A stretch of DNA of 64,000 bases from Oceanidesulfovibrio indonesiensis (GCF_007625075.1 NZ_QMIE01000003.1:229326-293325); one strand, 5' to 3'; shown: positions 28,236 through 37,641, counted from the first letter of the stretch. Program-made: numbers and translations. Notes: a model not told the origin generated them from the sequence alone.

Positions 28236-28619
28236 TCAGGCGATTTCGTCCAGCACCGTGCCTACCATCTCGTCCCAGGTGCGGATGGTGGTCGCGTTGG
28301 CGGCGTAGGCGCGCTCAGTGGTCATCAGGGTGACCATCTCGCGGGAAATGTCGGTGTTGGAGCCCTCCACCCACTGGTACTCTGTCTCGATACGGCCGGT
28401 GAGCGGGTCGGCCGTGGGCACCAGACTCTGGACCATGGGGCCGGTCGAGGTATCCTCCATAATGGCGGACACCTGCACGCCCTGGCCGCCCGGGCCGGTT
28501 TCCAGATCCGCTCGGCTGGCTTTGAAGCCGTCCGTGTTCACATTGGCGATGTTGTTCGCCGTGACCTGCGCGCGGGTGGAGTAGGCGTTCAGCGCCGATA
28601 CGCCGATATCGATTGGCAT
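28236..28619 (-). CDS. Flagellar rod/hook-family protein (FlgC-like), orphan
   Basis: A 127-residue protein with the rod-protein N terminus (IGVSALNAYSTRAQVTANNI, NIANVNTDGFKASRADL) and C-terminal helix (NTDISREMVTLMTTERAYA). The length fits FlgB/FlgC rather than FlgE/F/G. It stands apart from the flgF-flgG locus, beside the sigma-54 activator, so it may be a paralogue rather than the primary FlgC. ATG 28619 has AGGAGG upstream. It should enter the flagellar axial structure through the flagellar export apparatus. Confidence 0.85.
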   Translation of the reverse strand: MPIDIGVSALNAYSTRAQVTANNIANVNTDGFKASRADLETGPGGQGVQVSAIMEDTSTGPMVQSLVPTADPLTGRIETEYQWVEGSNTDISREMVTLMTTERAYAANATTIRTWDEMVGTVLDEIA

Positions 28620-28676
28620 GGAGACCTCCTGGCCTTGGACTCATTCCTGCGAAAGCGCCCGCATGGCGACGCTTCC

Positions 28677-28712
28677 CTGCATACTGATCGGCCGCCGGCC
28701 ACGGCGTCTTTA
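28677..28712 (-). promoter_or_regulatory. Candidate sigma-28 flagellar promoter
   Basis: The minus strand has TAAA (28709-28712) and GCCGATCA (28685-28692), matching the class III flagellar consensus TAAA-N15-GCCGATAA except for one extra spacer base and one mismatch. The inferred start lies about 58 bases upstream of the rod-like gene, which fits its flagellar nature. Confidence 0.4.
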
Positions 28713-28827
28713 ATTTCCTGGAACGCAATGCCGTTCCTATGCCCCCGCGGTATTCGCCGTGCGCTCCGTCAGAGGGCATGGGGGAGCGAACTTGCACATC
28801 TTTCCGCTCTCAGTGCTACCATGGAGG

Positions 28828-29640
28828 CTACGGCCGCACAACCTTCTCGATGCTGGCGTAGGCGTCGTGGTCGTGGATGGATTCCTGGCTGTTCACCTCC
28901 ACCCTAAACCAGCGGATGCCTGGATGGCTCTCCAGAGACCGGGCCGCACCGCGCACCACGTCCTCCACGAAGGCCGGGTTGGCGAAGGCCTGTTCCGTGA
29001 CGGCCTTCTCGTCCTCACGCTTGAGCAGGCTGTACACCGGGGCGGAGGCGGCGCCTTCGGCTATCTCCACCAGATCTTCCAACCAGACAAAGCCCTCGAA
29101 ACGGCAGGCTATGCGCACGATGGCCCGTTGGCTGTGCGCGGCCTGTTCGCATATGGCCAGGGAACAGGGACACACGGTCATCACGGGGACGTCCACTTCC
29201 AGCAGGAAGGAGGGCCGCTCGGTATCGCCGCCGATCTCGCCGGTGAGCCGACAGGCGTAGCTCATCAGGCCCGGACTCCGCGTGCTCGGCGCGTTCTTCT
29301 CCATGAAGTAGGGGAACCGGAAAATGACGTAAGCCCGTTGCGCGGCCAGACGACTGCGCACGTCCACAAGCAGAGACTTGAGGCTTTTGTAGTCCAGGGT
29401 TTCCTTCCAGGCGCCGAGCGCTTCCACGAGTCGGCTCATGTGCGTGCCCTTGAACGCGGCGGGCAGGTCTGCGCCCAGGTCCACCTCGGCCACGGTGTGC
29501 TGCCGTCCCTTGGCTTTGTCGCGCACCACTAGAGGCAGGCGCAGGTTCTTCACGCCCACGCGGTCTATGTCCATGGGCACTTCGGCGGGCGTGCTCTGCA
29601 CGTCCTCCATGAGCGGTGCGGCCGTATCCGGTTTGGTCAT
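28828..29640 (-). CDS. folE2: GTP cyclohydrolase FolE2 (type IB)
   Basis: The 270-residue enzyme makes 7,8-dihydroneopterin triphosphate, the first step of folate and queuosine synthesis. GCYH-IB features are [16 protein letters not shown] near the N terminus, the motif [20 protein letters not shown], and [11 protein letters not shown]-type helix ([11 protein letters not shown]). This form can use metals other than zinc. Its start codon lies one base after the nikR stop with no separate ribosome-binding site, so it is probably translated by coupling with the nickel regulator gene. Confidence 0.92.
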   Translation of the reverse strand: MTKPDTAAPLMEDVQSTPAEVPMDIDRVGVKNLRLPLVVRDKAKGRQHTVAEVDLGADLPAAFKGTHMSRLVEALGAWKETLDYKSLKSLLVDVRSRLAAQRAYVIFRFPYFMEKNAPSTRSPGLMSYACRLTGEIGGDTERPSFLLEVDVPVMTVCPCSLAICEQAAHSQRAIVRIACRFEGFVWLEDLVEIAEGAASAPVYSLLKREDEKAVTEQAFANPAFVEDVVRGAARSLESHPGIRWFRVEVNSQESIHDHDAYASIEKVVRP

Positions 29641-29641
29641 G

Positions 29642-30061
29642 CTATACGAGATCCTTGCCCGTAGTGGTCAGAGTCAGCTTGCCGTGCTTCACCCCCTTGG
29701 TGGAGATGAGGCGTTGGCCCAGTGTGCGGATGGATTTGCCTGGCCCCTTGAGCAGCAGGACCTCCAGGCAGTTGTCGTGGTCCAGATGGGCGTGGATGGA
29801 CGAGATGATCACGTCGTGCGCGTCGTGCTGGATCTCCGTAAGCCGCTGGGCAAGGTCGCTCTTGTGGTGGTCGTACACCAGGGTGAGCGTGCCGGCTATC
29901 TCGCGGTCCGTGTCCTCCCACTCCTTCTGGACGAGGGTGTTGCGGATGAGGTCGCGAATGGCCTCGGATCGGGTCTGGTAGCATTTTTCTTCACAGAGCG
30001 CGTCGAACTTCTCGAGCAGTTCGGAGTCGAGCGACACGCCGAAACGGATGGTCTGCCCCAT
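29642..30061 (-). CDS. nikR: Nickel-responsive regulator NikR
   Basis: A 139-residue ribbon-helix-helix repressor: N-terminal [20 protein letters not shown] and an ACT-like C-terminal nickel domain. The expected Ni ligands are in place (His in [25 protein letters not shown] supplies two His and the Cys). It controls nickel uptake or nickel enzymes, relevant for hydrogenase-rich organisms. ATG 30061 has GGAGGTC upstream. It lies 19 bases after the methyltransferase gene and one base before folE2. I could not find a clear NikR operator in the adjacent sequence. Confidence 0.93.
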   Translation of the reverse strand: MGQTIRFGVSLDSELLEKFDALCEEKCYQTRSEAIRDLIRNTLVQKEWEDTDREIAGTLTLVYDHHKSDLAQRLTEIQHDAHDVIISSIHAHLDHDNCLEVLLLKGPGKSIRTLGQRLISTKGVKHGKLTLTTTGKDLV

Positions 30062-30080
30062 ACGACCTCCTCGGTCGGTT

Positions 30081-30839
30081 TTACAGCAGGGTGATCTCCC
30101 ACAGATTGACGGTGACGCCGTGGCCCGAATCCCCGAAAGGCCGGACCTGCCCGGCGTGAACTTTTTCCTGCACCATACGCGAGACGTGAAGCCCTTCCGA
30201 GTCCGCGGCGGAGCGAAACGCACCGAACACGTCACGGCTGGGCTCGGCGAGCACGGCCCTGCCATCGCGTGAAATGGCTTTGGCGAGGAAGCGTGCCAGC
30301 GGTGGGCCGAAACGGCTCTCGTACATGATGTCCCCGCAGAGCACGAGAGGAAAGGCGTTGGGCGCGAAAGCGCTCTTGCGCCAGTCCATGGCGACCCAGT
30401 TCAGGGAAGCGCCCTCCAGGTGGCCGGCGTTCAGACCGGCTATGCGCCTGGCGTTGACCAGCGCGGGGTGCTCGTAGTCCATGCCCACAACGCGCCCGCC
30501 CAGAGAGGCGGCGACCATGGCGATGAGCCCCAGGCCGCAGCCCAGGTCCAGCACGCGGGTCCCATGCACCGCATCTCTGTTCATGGCGCACCAGCGGGCC
30601 AGCAGGATGGACGCAGGCCAGATTTCCGTCCAGTACGGGAGCCTCTCGTCCGGGCCGAACTCAGGACAACTGGCCGAGCGGGGCTCGTCCTCGCAGACCA
30701 TCTGCTCCCAGACCGTTTCGAGATCGGCGTCCCGCTCCACGATCCACAGCCGGTCGCCGAGTTCTATCTCGAATTGTTCAGGGCCCTCGTCGTCATGGGT
30801 GTGATAGGCGTATGCGCCTTTTTCTGCTGCTCGAATCAT
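30081..30839 (-). CDS. Class I SAM-dependent methyltransferase (METTL21/Nnt1-like)
   Basis: A 252-residue protein with the Rossmann SAM-binding motif [19 protein letters not shown] (about residues 98-116), an acidic motif (GRVVGMDYE) and the later [14 protein letters not shown], which is typical of the family 16 lysine/protein methyltransferases. The N-terminal [16 protein letters not shown] segment also fits that group. The target is unknown. It appears to share a transcript with nikR and folE2 downstream. Confidence 0.8.
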   Translation of the reverse strand: MIRAAEKGAYAYHTHDDEGPEQFEIELGDRLWIVERDADLETVWEQMVCEDEPRSASCPEFGPDERLPYWTEIWPASILLARWCAMNRDAVHGTRVLDLGCGLGLIAMVAASLGGRVVGMDYEHPALVNARRIAGLNAGHLEGASLNWVAMDWRKSAFAPNAFPLVLCGDIMYESRFGPPLARFLAKAISRDGRAVLAEPSRDVFGAFRSAADSEGLHVSRMVQEKVHAGQVRPFGDSGHGVTVNLWEITLL

Positions 30840-30906
30840 GCGCCCCCTTATGCCCTGCCGGCAAGCGGCAGGCAAGCCCCTTGGCGGCGGCTCTCCGCAG
30901 ACCCCA

Positions 30907-31857
30907 TCAACGCACCACGAGCCGAATCTGGAACGAGACGAGGTCGTAAACCAGGTGGTAACCCAGGTGGCGGAAAAGCTTGCCGGAGCCGTATACGGCG
31001 CCCCATCTGGTGCGGTCCAGGTCGAAATGCGCCTCAACGCTGATGCCCGGCTCCAGACCGCTGGCGGGATCGCCGTCGAACGGCCGCACCGTGGCCGGAA
31101 ACGCCAGGGCGTGGGACGCACCGCGCAGCTCCAGCCGGCCATGGAACTCGTAGTTGGGCGAACCGGGCGAGGCGTCGCGCAACATGGTGCCGGAGTCCAG
31201 CACGTACTTCGCCGTGGGGAAAAGCGAAGTGAGGAAAAAATCTTCGGACGCGAGGTGCGCATGGAGCAACTGCCGCAGTTCCTCATTCCCCTGGAGGTCG
31301 ATGTTGTCGATGGTGCGCATGTCCAGCTCGAACCAGCCGTTCAAAGCGCCCTCCGCGACCTGCAGCTTGCCGTGCGACAGCCTGACCGTGCCCACGTGGC
31401 GCCCCTTGGGGCTGCGGCCCGTCCACTCCACCAGGCTCTCCTCCACGGACACGGCGTAGCCGCCGTCCGGCGGTTCGAACAGCTCATCCGGCGTGTCCGG
31501 TATGGCGGCGTGGGTGCCTTCCACAGGGAATCCTTCGGCAGCCCAGGCGTCCAGCCCTCCCGCAAGCACATGCACGTCGGTCCATCCTCTGTACAGAAGC
31601 TTTTCCGCGGCCATGGGCGCATCAAAGGTCTCGGCTCCGGCGCCGTACAACACGATCGGGGAGTTCCTGTCCGGAGCGAGCTTCAGCATCCGGTCAACGA
31701 ACGTAACCTCGTAGACGCAGGCGTTCATGGACCCGGGGATATGCCGCCTGGTCCACTCTTCCGGCGGCAGCACGTTCACCACAATGAACGGCCTGGCCTG
31801 TTCCTGCCACTGGGCCAACTCCCTGGTGGTCATGGTCTGTATGCCGGCGGATTCCAT
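30907..31857 (-). CDS. Rhodanese-like domain fused to YceI-like domain
   Basis: The 316-residue product joins a rhodanese fold (about 10-105: IVVNVLPPEEWTRRHIPGS, then VHVLAGGLDAWAAEGFPVEG) to a YceI-like lipocalin domain (about 130-310: EGALNGWFELDMRTIDN, GSPNYEFHGRLELRG). The rhodanese active-site loop reads VLYGAGAE, with Gly where the catalytic Cys should be, so sulfur transfer is unlikely. YceI proteins bind isoprenoid-like ligands. No signal peptide is seen. ATG 31857 follows AGGAG; a longer start at 31944 is less likely. The 235 bases upstream to the PilZ gene hold nothing I can name. Confidence 0.75.
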   Translation of the reverse strand: MESAGIQTMTTRELAQWQEQARPFIVVNVLPPEEWTRRHIPGSMNACVYEVTFVDRMLKLAPDRNSPIVLYGAGAETFDAPMAAEKLLYRGWTDVHVLAGGLDAWAAEGFPVEGTHAAIPDTPDELFEPPDGGYAVSVEESLVEWTGRSPKGRHVGTVRLSHGKLQVAEGALNGWFELDMRTIDNIDLQGNEELRQLLHAHLASEDFFLTSLFPTAKYVLDSGTMLRDASPGSPNYEFHGRLELRGASHALAFPATVRPFDGDPASGLEPGISVEAHFDLDRTRWGAVYGSGKLFRHLGYHLVYDLVSFQIRLVVR

Positions 31858-32092
31858 AGTCTTGCTCCTGGCTGTGGGAACTCGGTTGCGCGGAAACGAC
31901 GTCACCTTCCTGGCGTTGCAATAGTCATTTTCGCAGGCGCTCAATTACATTTGAATGCACATCGCAAACCGATCAGGACAGAATGGCACTTCAGACAGGT
32001 GAAAGGTTACTTGTTCAGAAGCATCGCTGAACATTACTCAGAGCAGAATGTTTAACAGTGTGTGCTCTCAGTAAATCTGTAGTTATCCACTG

Positions 32093-32572
32093 CTACGGCA
32101 TGAGGTAGAAGCCCAGGTCGGGGTCCCGCTCCGGCGCGCCCACGAACCGGCCGCTCACGTGCAGGCCTTCCGCCTTGGTCACTTCGAGGGTGCGATCCTT
32201 GGTGGGCCGCTTGGGCGTATCCAGGGTGAAGCTGATTCTGACCCGCATGCCGGATTCCAGGGAGTGCGGCCGTAGCGTGGCGAAACGGATGCCGGACAAG
32301 GACAGATCCTCCACGACAATATCCTCCGGCTCACCCGTCCCGGGGTCGTGATACACGCCGTCCAGATCCACCCTCTTGCGCAGATGGCGCCTGAACTCCA
32401 CGGACGCCATGAACCTTTCCCCGCACCGGCATGTGACTTTGAAAAAACGGCCGAAGTCTCGCAGGGACTCGATGGACGCCGTCCGTGAATACCTGCAATG
32501 GCGGCATTGAATAGTGATGTTCTGCCCGTCCTCGCTGTGGAAGACCACGGCTCCCGAATCCTTCGGCTGCAT
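32093..32572 (-). CDS. PilZ-domain protein with N-terminal Cys motif
   Basis: A 159-residue protein. The C-terminal half is a PilZ domain with both c-di-GMP contacts: RRHLR (RxxxR) and DLSLSG (D/NxSxxG). The N-terminal half has CRHCRYSRTA and VTCRCGERF, which could form a zinc ribbon. It probably senses c-di-GMP and passes the signal to a partner. ATG 32572 has a G-rich site upstream; a 12-residue longer start at 32608 is possible. It is the last gene of the block running from leuA. Confidence 0.85.
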   Translation of the reverse strand: MQPKDSGAVVFHSEDGQNITIQCRHCRYSRTASIESLRDFGRFFKVTCRCGERFMASVEFRRHLRKRVDLDGVYHDPGTGEPEDIVVEDLSLSGIRFATLRPHSLESGMRVRISFTLDTPKRPTKDRTLEVTKAEGLHVSGRFVGAPERDPDLGFYLMP

Positions 32573-32622
32573 ATGACCCCCAGTAACAGGCACTGTAGCA
32601 GCATCCACGATTCAGGGGAAGA

Positions 32623-34632
32623 TCATGCGGTTTCTTCGCTGAACTCCGCTTCCAGCTCGGCAATCTCGGACTCCAGCTTCTGAAGCTCCTCGAAGAGTAT
32701 TTCGCTGCGGTCCTTGGTGCGGGTATAGGCGGCGAGCAATTCGGCGCTCCTGATCTGGTCTGCGTACACGTCCGGATCGGCCAGGGCGGCTTCGGCCTCG
32801 CCCATCTCCTCCAGCACCTTTTCCAGCTCGGCCTCGGCCTTTGCGTAGGCGTCCTTCCTGGGCTTGAGCTTCTTGTGCATGGCGTTGCGCCTGGCAGCCT
32901 CTTCGCGCTTGCGCTGTTTGGCTTCCTCGCGGGACTCCTTGCGCAAGACAAGCTCGGTGTCGGAAGGCGAAGACTCCGCATGGGGCGCAGTATTCCCGGC
33001 TGTCTCGCAGGCCTCTGCCTGCTGTGCTGCGGCCTTGCGCGCCCGCTCGTATCCGGCAAAGCCGTCCTCGTGGACCACAAGGCCGTGTTCCTCCAGCGCC
33101 CAGACCTGCGTGGGGATCCTGGAGAGCAGCCAGCGATCGTGCGCCACGAGCAAAATGGTGCCGGAAAACCCTTCGAGCGCCTTGGCCAGGGCTTCTCGGC
33201 TTTCCAGATCCAGATGGTTGGTCGGTTCGTCGAGGATGAGGAGGTTGGCCCGCGCCAGGAACAGGCTGGCCAGGACAAGGCGGTTTTTTTCACCGCCGGA
33301 AAGGCTGGAAACCTCGCGGTCGTGGTACTCCTGCCCCAGCATGAAGAGGCCGAGCACGCTCATGAGCTCTTCCTCGGTGGTCCGCGGGTCCGAGAGCCTG
33401 CGTATCTCGCCGAGCACGCTCTTGGACGGTTCGAGGATTTCGTGCTGATGCTGGCTGAAGTAACCTACGCGGGTTTTGGAGCCTATCTCGATGCGCCCGG
33501 CCGTGGGTTCAAGATCCCCGGCTATGCATTTGAGCAGCGTGGACTTGCCCGAGCCGTTGACTCCTGCAATGGCCACGCGCATGGCCTTGTAGATGGTGAA
33601 GTCGAGATTCTCCCACACTGGCTCGCTGCTTCCCGGGTAGGCCATGGCCAGCCCCATGACCTGGCAGGCGATCTTGTCGCCCTCCGGCGGCTCCGGCCAT
33701 TTGAACGCCAGGGTCTTGCGCTTGGGTTCGGGCCGCTTGCCTGCCAGCTCCTTTTCCAACCGCTCCACCTGCTTCTGCCGGCTGCCGGCCTGGCGCGCCT
33801 TGGTGGCCTTGGCCTTGAACCGCTTGACGAACTCCATCTTGCGCTCGATTTCCTCGGACAGCTTCCTGGCCTCGCGGGCGCGCTGGTCCTCCATCTCCTC
33901 GGACCACTGGATGAAGGAGGAAAAGGAACCCTTGCGCACAGTGGGCCGACTGCCGCCCAGGAACAGGACGTGGGTGGCCACGTTGTCCAGAAATACGCGG
34001 TCGTGCGCCACGAAGACGAGCACGCCTTCGTAGGCGAGGAGGAACTGTTCGAGCCACTCTACGGCCTCAAGGTCCAGATGGTTGGTGGGCTCGTCCAGAA
34101 TAAGCACGTCGGCCCCGGCCGTGAGCACCCGGGCCAGCTTGGCGCGTTCGCGCCAGCCGCCGGAGAACTCGCCGAGTCTGCGTTCGTGCACCGCGGCGGC
34201 GAACCCCAGGCCGGAGAGCACTGCGTGGGCGCGATGCTCCGGGTTATAGCCGTAGCGGCTCTCCAGCTCGGCCTGCTTGGCCGTCAGGCGGTTCATGGCG
34301 GCCTCGTCGCCGCGCTCGTGGGCCTTTTCCCAGTCCTCCCAGAACTCGCTCCACGAAGGCAGCACCTCCATGACGAACTCGAGGAGCGACTTTTCCAGGG
34401 TCTCGGGACCCAGCTCCTGGGCCACGTACCCGATGCGCGCAGCGCGGGGCGTGATGACCCGACCGCCGTCCGGGTTGGCCTCGCCTGCTATCATCTTGAG
34501 CAGCGTGGTCTTGCCCGTGCCGTTGGGGCCGGCCACGGCCAGGCGCGTGCAGTCCGCGATTTCCAGGGAAAAATCCTTGAACAGGTCCCTGCCCCCATAC
34601 GACTTGGACAGGGAATCGATGGTCACCGTCAT
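32623..34632 (-). CDS. ABC-F family ATPase
   Basis: The 669-residue protein has two ABC ATPase domains and no membrane segment. NBD1: GPNGTGKTT, FSGGWRERAKLARVL, LILDEPTNHLDLE. NBD2: GVNGSGKST, SLSGGEKNRLVL, LILDEPTNHLDLE. Between them is the charged interdomain linker, and a C-terminal coiled coil (about 560-665, Glu/Lys-rich) follows. ABC-F proteins act on ribosomes (translation factors or antibiotic protection); the layout resembles Uup/YheS types. It lies 18 bases after the MshEN-like gene. Confidence 0.93.
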   Translation of the reverse strand: MTVTIDSLSKSYGGRDLFKDFSLEIADCTRLAVAGPNGTGKTTLLKMIAGEANPDGGRVITPRAARIGYVAQELGPETLEKSLLEFVMEVLPSWSEFWEDWEKAHERGDEAAMNRLTAKQAELESRYGYNPEHRAHAVLSGLGFAAAVHERRLGEFSGGWRERAKLARVLTAGADVLILDEPTNHLDLEAVEWLEQFLLAYEGVLVFVAHDRVFLDNVATHVLFLGGSRPTVRKGSFSSFIQWSEEMEDQRAREARKLSEEIERKMEFVKRFKAKATKARQAGSRQKQVERLEKELAGKRPEPKRKTLAFKWPEPPEGDKIACQVMGLAMAYPGSSEPVWENLDFTIYKAMRVAIAGVNGSGKSTLLKCIAGDLEPTAGRIEIGSKTRVGYFSQHQHEILEPSKSVLGEIRRLSDPRTTEEELMSVLGLFMLGQEYHDREVSSLSGGEKNRLVLASLFLARANLLILDEPTNHLDLESREALAKALEGFSGTILLVAHDRWLLSRIPTQVWALEEHGLVVHEDGFAGYERARKAAAQQAEACETAGNTAPHAESSPSDTELVLRKESREEAKQRKREEAARRNAMHKKLKPRKDAYAKAEAELEKVLEEMGEAEAALADPDVYADQIRSAELLAAYTRTKDRSEILFEELQKLESEIAELEAEFSEETA

Positions 34633-34650
34633 AAATGCAGCAGCTTTATT

Positions 34651-35640
34651 TTAGAAAGAGTGTTCGAATTCACGGTCGCCGAAGCCGCGGGTGGCCGTGG
34701 TTCCGGCATCCTCGACGGCGAATCCGGCGTGGAACTGCCCGTCCGGACAATCCAGGTCCACCACCAGGGCCCTGCCCATGATCGCGCGTTCTTCATCGGC
34801 GCGCACCCAGTGCGCACTCGCCCTGAAGTCGCCGTATTTGTGCTCGGCCAGGTGCCGGCGCATGGCGAAGATGAAGCTGCGAGCCAGTCCCAGCCAGGTG
34901 CGATCAGGATCGACAGGTTGTCCGCCCCACGGCGTGGCCGTCACGCCGGCCCAGGAACCGGCCGGTCCGGGCGGCGGCAATGGCGTTCCCATGAGCCGTT
35001 CAGCCAGGTCGCTCGGAAACAGTGCCCAGAACCGCATGAGTAGGCCGTCCAGCAGGCCTACGTCGAAACGCACGCCAGCTTCAGCCGATACACGATCAGG
35101 CCCGCCCCCGTCCATGCCTGATGGCCGGCGCACTTTGCCCATCTTCACCGCCACGCTGGTCTGCTGTTCCACGGCGCTGCGCAGGGAATCCACCATGGTG
35201 AGGAACAGCTCGCGGTGCTCCGAGCAGAACAGGATGTCCCTGTTGCAGGCCGCGAGGGCGTGCTCCATGCGGGTGAACTCGTTGATGGCTTCCACGAACG
35301 CCTCGGCCGTGATGAAGCCCCTGGCCAGAAGCGCTTCGCCCAGAAAAACGTAGCCCATAGCCTGGGCCTGGACCAGGGATTCGCGCTGCGTGTCTGTCAT
35401 GCGTCCCTGGTCCACGGCGATCTGTCCGAACGGCAGGCCGGATTCGCGTTGCGCCTCGAGGATAGCCTGCACGTCGTCCGGGCTCATGTATTCCCGCCTG
35501 ATGGCAATATCGCCGATCAGCTCGTTGATATCTTTTTGATATCCCACGGCCTCAAGCAGCTGCTCCTGACTGACCAGCCCCTTGCGCAGCAGAAACTGCC
35601 CGAGAAAGCTGAGACGAAACGGCGATTCCAGCACGGCCAT
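34651..35640 (-). CDS. Uncharacterised protein with MshEN-like repeats
   Basis: A 329-residue cytoplasmic protein. Two segments, LGQFLLRKGLVSQEQLLEAV (residues 12-31) and LGEALLARGFITAEAFVEAI (about 99-118), match the RLGxxLxxxGxIxxxxL pattern of MshEN/GspE N-terminal domains, some of which bind c-di-GMP; a third, weaker copy lies between. The C-terminal half has no domain that I recognise. ATG 35640 has AGGAGG. It begins eight bases after the leuB stop and is followed by the ABC-F gene, so it seems to be part of the leu transcript. Confidence 0.6.
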   Translation of the reverse strand: MAVLESPFRLSFLGQFLLRKGLVSQEQLLEAVGYQKDINELIGDIAIRREYMSPDDVQAILEAQRESGLPFGQIAVDQGRMTDTQRESLVQAQAMGYVFLGEALLARGFITAEAFVEAINEFTRMEHALAACNRDILFCSEHRELFLTMVDSLRSAVEQQTSVAVKMGKVRRPSGMDGGGPDRVSAEAGVRFDVGLLDGLLMRFWALFPSDLAERLMGTPLPPPGPAGSWAGVTATPWGGQPVDPDRTWLGLARSFIFAMRRHLAEHKYGDFRASAHWVRADEERAIMGRALVVDLDCPDGQFHAGFAVEDAGTTATRGFGDREFEHSF

Positions 35641-35648
35641 GGATCCTC

Positions 35649-36728
35649 CTACGCCATGCGCTCCAAGACCGCCTCGCCCATGGCTTTGCAGCCCAGAAGC
35701 CGCTTGCCTTCCTCCATGATGTCCCCGGTGCGGAAACCGTCCTGCAACGTTTTCTGCACGGCCTTCTCTATGGCGGCCGCCTCGTCCGGAAGGTCCAGGG
35801 AGTGGCGCAGCATCATGGCCACGGAAAGGATGGTGGCGAGCGGATTGGCCTTGTCCTGGCCTGCGATGTCCGGCGCCGAACCGTGGATGGGCTCGTACAG
35901 GCCGGGGCCGCTTTCGCCCACGGACGCCGAGGGCAGCATGCCCAAAGAGCCGGTGATGGCTGCGGCCTCATCCGAAAGGATGTCGCCGAAGAGGTTGCCG
36001 GTGACTATGACGTCGAACTGCGAGGGGTCGCGCACCAGTTGCATGGCCGCGTTGTCCACGTACATATGGTCCAGCTCCACGTCCGGATAGTCTTTGGCCA
36101 CTTCGACCACGACTTCGCGCCAGAGCTGGGAGACGTCGAGCACGTTGGCCTTGTCCACCGAGGTCAGGCGATTGCCCCGGCGCCGCGCCGTCTCGAAGCC
36201 GACGCGCGCGATGCGCTCGATCTCGCTTTCGCGGTAGACCATGGTGTTGAAGGCGCGGCGTTCGCCGGACTCAGTGGTGTCCTCGCCCTTGGGCTCGCCG
36301 AAGTAGATGCCGCCCGTGAGCTCGCGGATGACCATGACGTCCAGGCCCTTGGCCGTGATGTCCGGCCGCAGGAATGACGCGCCGGCCAACTCCGGGAAGA
36401 GCGTGGCGGGACGCAGGTTGGCGAACAGGCCGAGGGCCTTGCGGATGCCCAGCAGACCGCGCTCAGGCCGGATGGCTTTCTCGATGTTGTCCCACTTGGG
36501 ACCGCCCACCGCACCCAGCAACACGGCGTCGGCCGCCTTGCATTTCTCCACGGTCTCGTCCGGCAGCGGGGAGCCGGTTGCGTCGATGGCCACGCCGCCC
36601 AGCAGGGCTTCGGTGTATTCCACCTCATGGCCGTACGTGGCCGCGATCTTGTCCAGAACCTTGACGGCCTGGTTCACTATTTCCGGGCCAATGCCGTCGC
36701 CCGGGATAAGGCATAAACGAATGCGCAT
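35649..36728 (-). CDS. leuB: 3-isopropylmalate dehydrogenase
   Basis: The 359-residue NAD-dependent enzyme oxidises and decarboxylates 3-isopropylmalate in leucine synthesis. Typical motifs are [46 protein letters not shown], the [10 protein letters not shown] stretch and [23 protein letters not shown] 36728 has AAGGAG seven bases upstream. It lies 58 bases after the DUF89 gene in the leu operon. Confidence 0.97.
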   Translation of the reverse strand: MRIRLCLIPGDGIGPEIVNQAVKVLDKIAATYGHEVEYTEALLGGVAIDATGSPLPDETVEKCKAADAVLLGAVGGPKWDNIEKAIRPERGLLGIRKALGLFANLRPATLFPELAGASFLRPDITAKGLDVMVIRELTGGIYFGEPKGEDTTESGERRAFNTMVYRESEIERIARVGFETARRRGNRLTSVDKANVLDVSQLWREVVVEVAKDYPDVELDHMYVDNAAMQLVRDPSQFDVIVTGNLFGDILSDEAAAITGSLGMLPSASVGESGPGLYEPIHGSAPDIAGQDKANPLATILSVAMMLRHSLDLPDEAAAIEKAVQKTLQDGFRTGDIMEEGKRLLGCKAMGEAVLERMA

Positions 36729-36786
36729 GATTTCTCCTTCTATTCTACTGAACATACACCTCTTTCAGGCATATGCTCAAGTCGGT

Positions 36787-37641
36787 TCATTCGTGGTGCA
36801 CGAAAACGGACGCCCCCTGCTCCACATTCAGGGCCGCGGCAACCACGCGGCACTTGGCTTTGAGGGCGAAGAACACGTTGTTCAGGCGACCTTCAAGGGA
36901 CTCGAAATTTCCCTGACCCTTGGAGAGCAGAACGTCAGCTCGGCCCATGAGCCGGAGCGTTTCGGCGTTGAGCCTGCCGAGCACGGCGCCGGGCGCGTCC
37001 GACCCGGACGAGACCACCCGGCACAGCCGGGTCATGCCCACCAGCTCCGCATCCGCCAGAGTGGCGTCGTTGAGCACGGGCTTGTCCCGCACGGCGTACG
37101 TCACTTCGGCCCCCATTTCGGACAAAACCTTCACGAGCAGCGTATCCAAACCGATCTCGCCGGCGTTGTCGCCCATGATGAGCACTTGCGCGCCTGGTCT
37201 GATCCGCTCGCGGAACACCGGATAGGCTTCCTCGCCCCACGCGGCATGTTTCTCCGCCTCCAGGGCGTGCTCCCAGTCGAACTCCATGCTGACGCCCGCG
37301 TCGATGTAGTTGCCTACCAAAGACAAACCCAACGCGGCGCGCAACGGGTCCGATGCCTGGCGCACCGTCTGCTCCAGCCCGGGCAGCAACTCCAGCACCC
37401 TGGCGTTGGCCTCGTCCTTATGGTCGGCAAAAAGATCCACGATGCCCAGAGGATCTGTGAGTTCGGGGTAGAACTCGGCGGCCAGGTCCGGCGGCGGGCG
37501 GTCGAGGTCCGCCCTGGCGAGAAGCTCGGCCATACGGCGCACGAGCCTCTCGCCCAGGGCGTCATCGTGCGGAGCGACGCGACGCGCAACACGCGCAGCG
37601 CCCTCCATGAAACAGGCAAAGCAGTCCGAACTGGTGCGCAT
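36787..37641 (-). CDS. DUF89 / ARMT1-like damage-control phosphatase family protein
   Basis: The 284-residue protein belongs to the DUF89 family. It has the N-terminal DCFACFMEGAARVAR cysteine pair, FDWEHALEA, the metal-site motif MGDNAGEIGLDTLLVK, and VLSKGQGNFESLEG. The subfamily with the N-terminal CxxC occurs in bacteria and archaea; eukaryotic and yeast relatives dephosphorylate damaged sugar phosphates. It is inserted between leuD and leuB, one base after the leuD stop, which suggests a repair or accessory role tied to leucine synthesis. The substrate is unknown. Confidence 0.8.
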   Translation of the reverse strand: MRTSSDCFACFMEGAARVARRVAPHDDALGERLVRRMAELLARADLDRPPPDLAAEFYPELTDPLGIVDLFADHKDEANARVLELLPGLEQTVRQASDPLRAALGLSLVGNYIDAGVSMEFDWEHALEAEKHAAWGEEAYPVFRERIRPGAQVLIMGDNAGEIGLDTLLVKVLSEMGAEVTYAVRDKPVLNDATLADAELVGMTRLCRVVSSGSDAPGAVLGRLNAETLRLMGRADVLLSKGQGNFESLEGRLNNVFFALKAKCRVVAAALNVEQGASVFVHHE

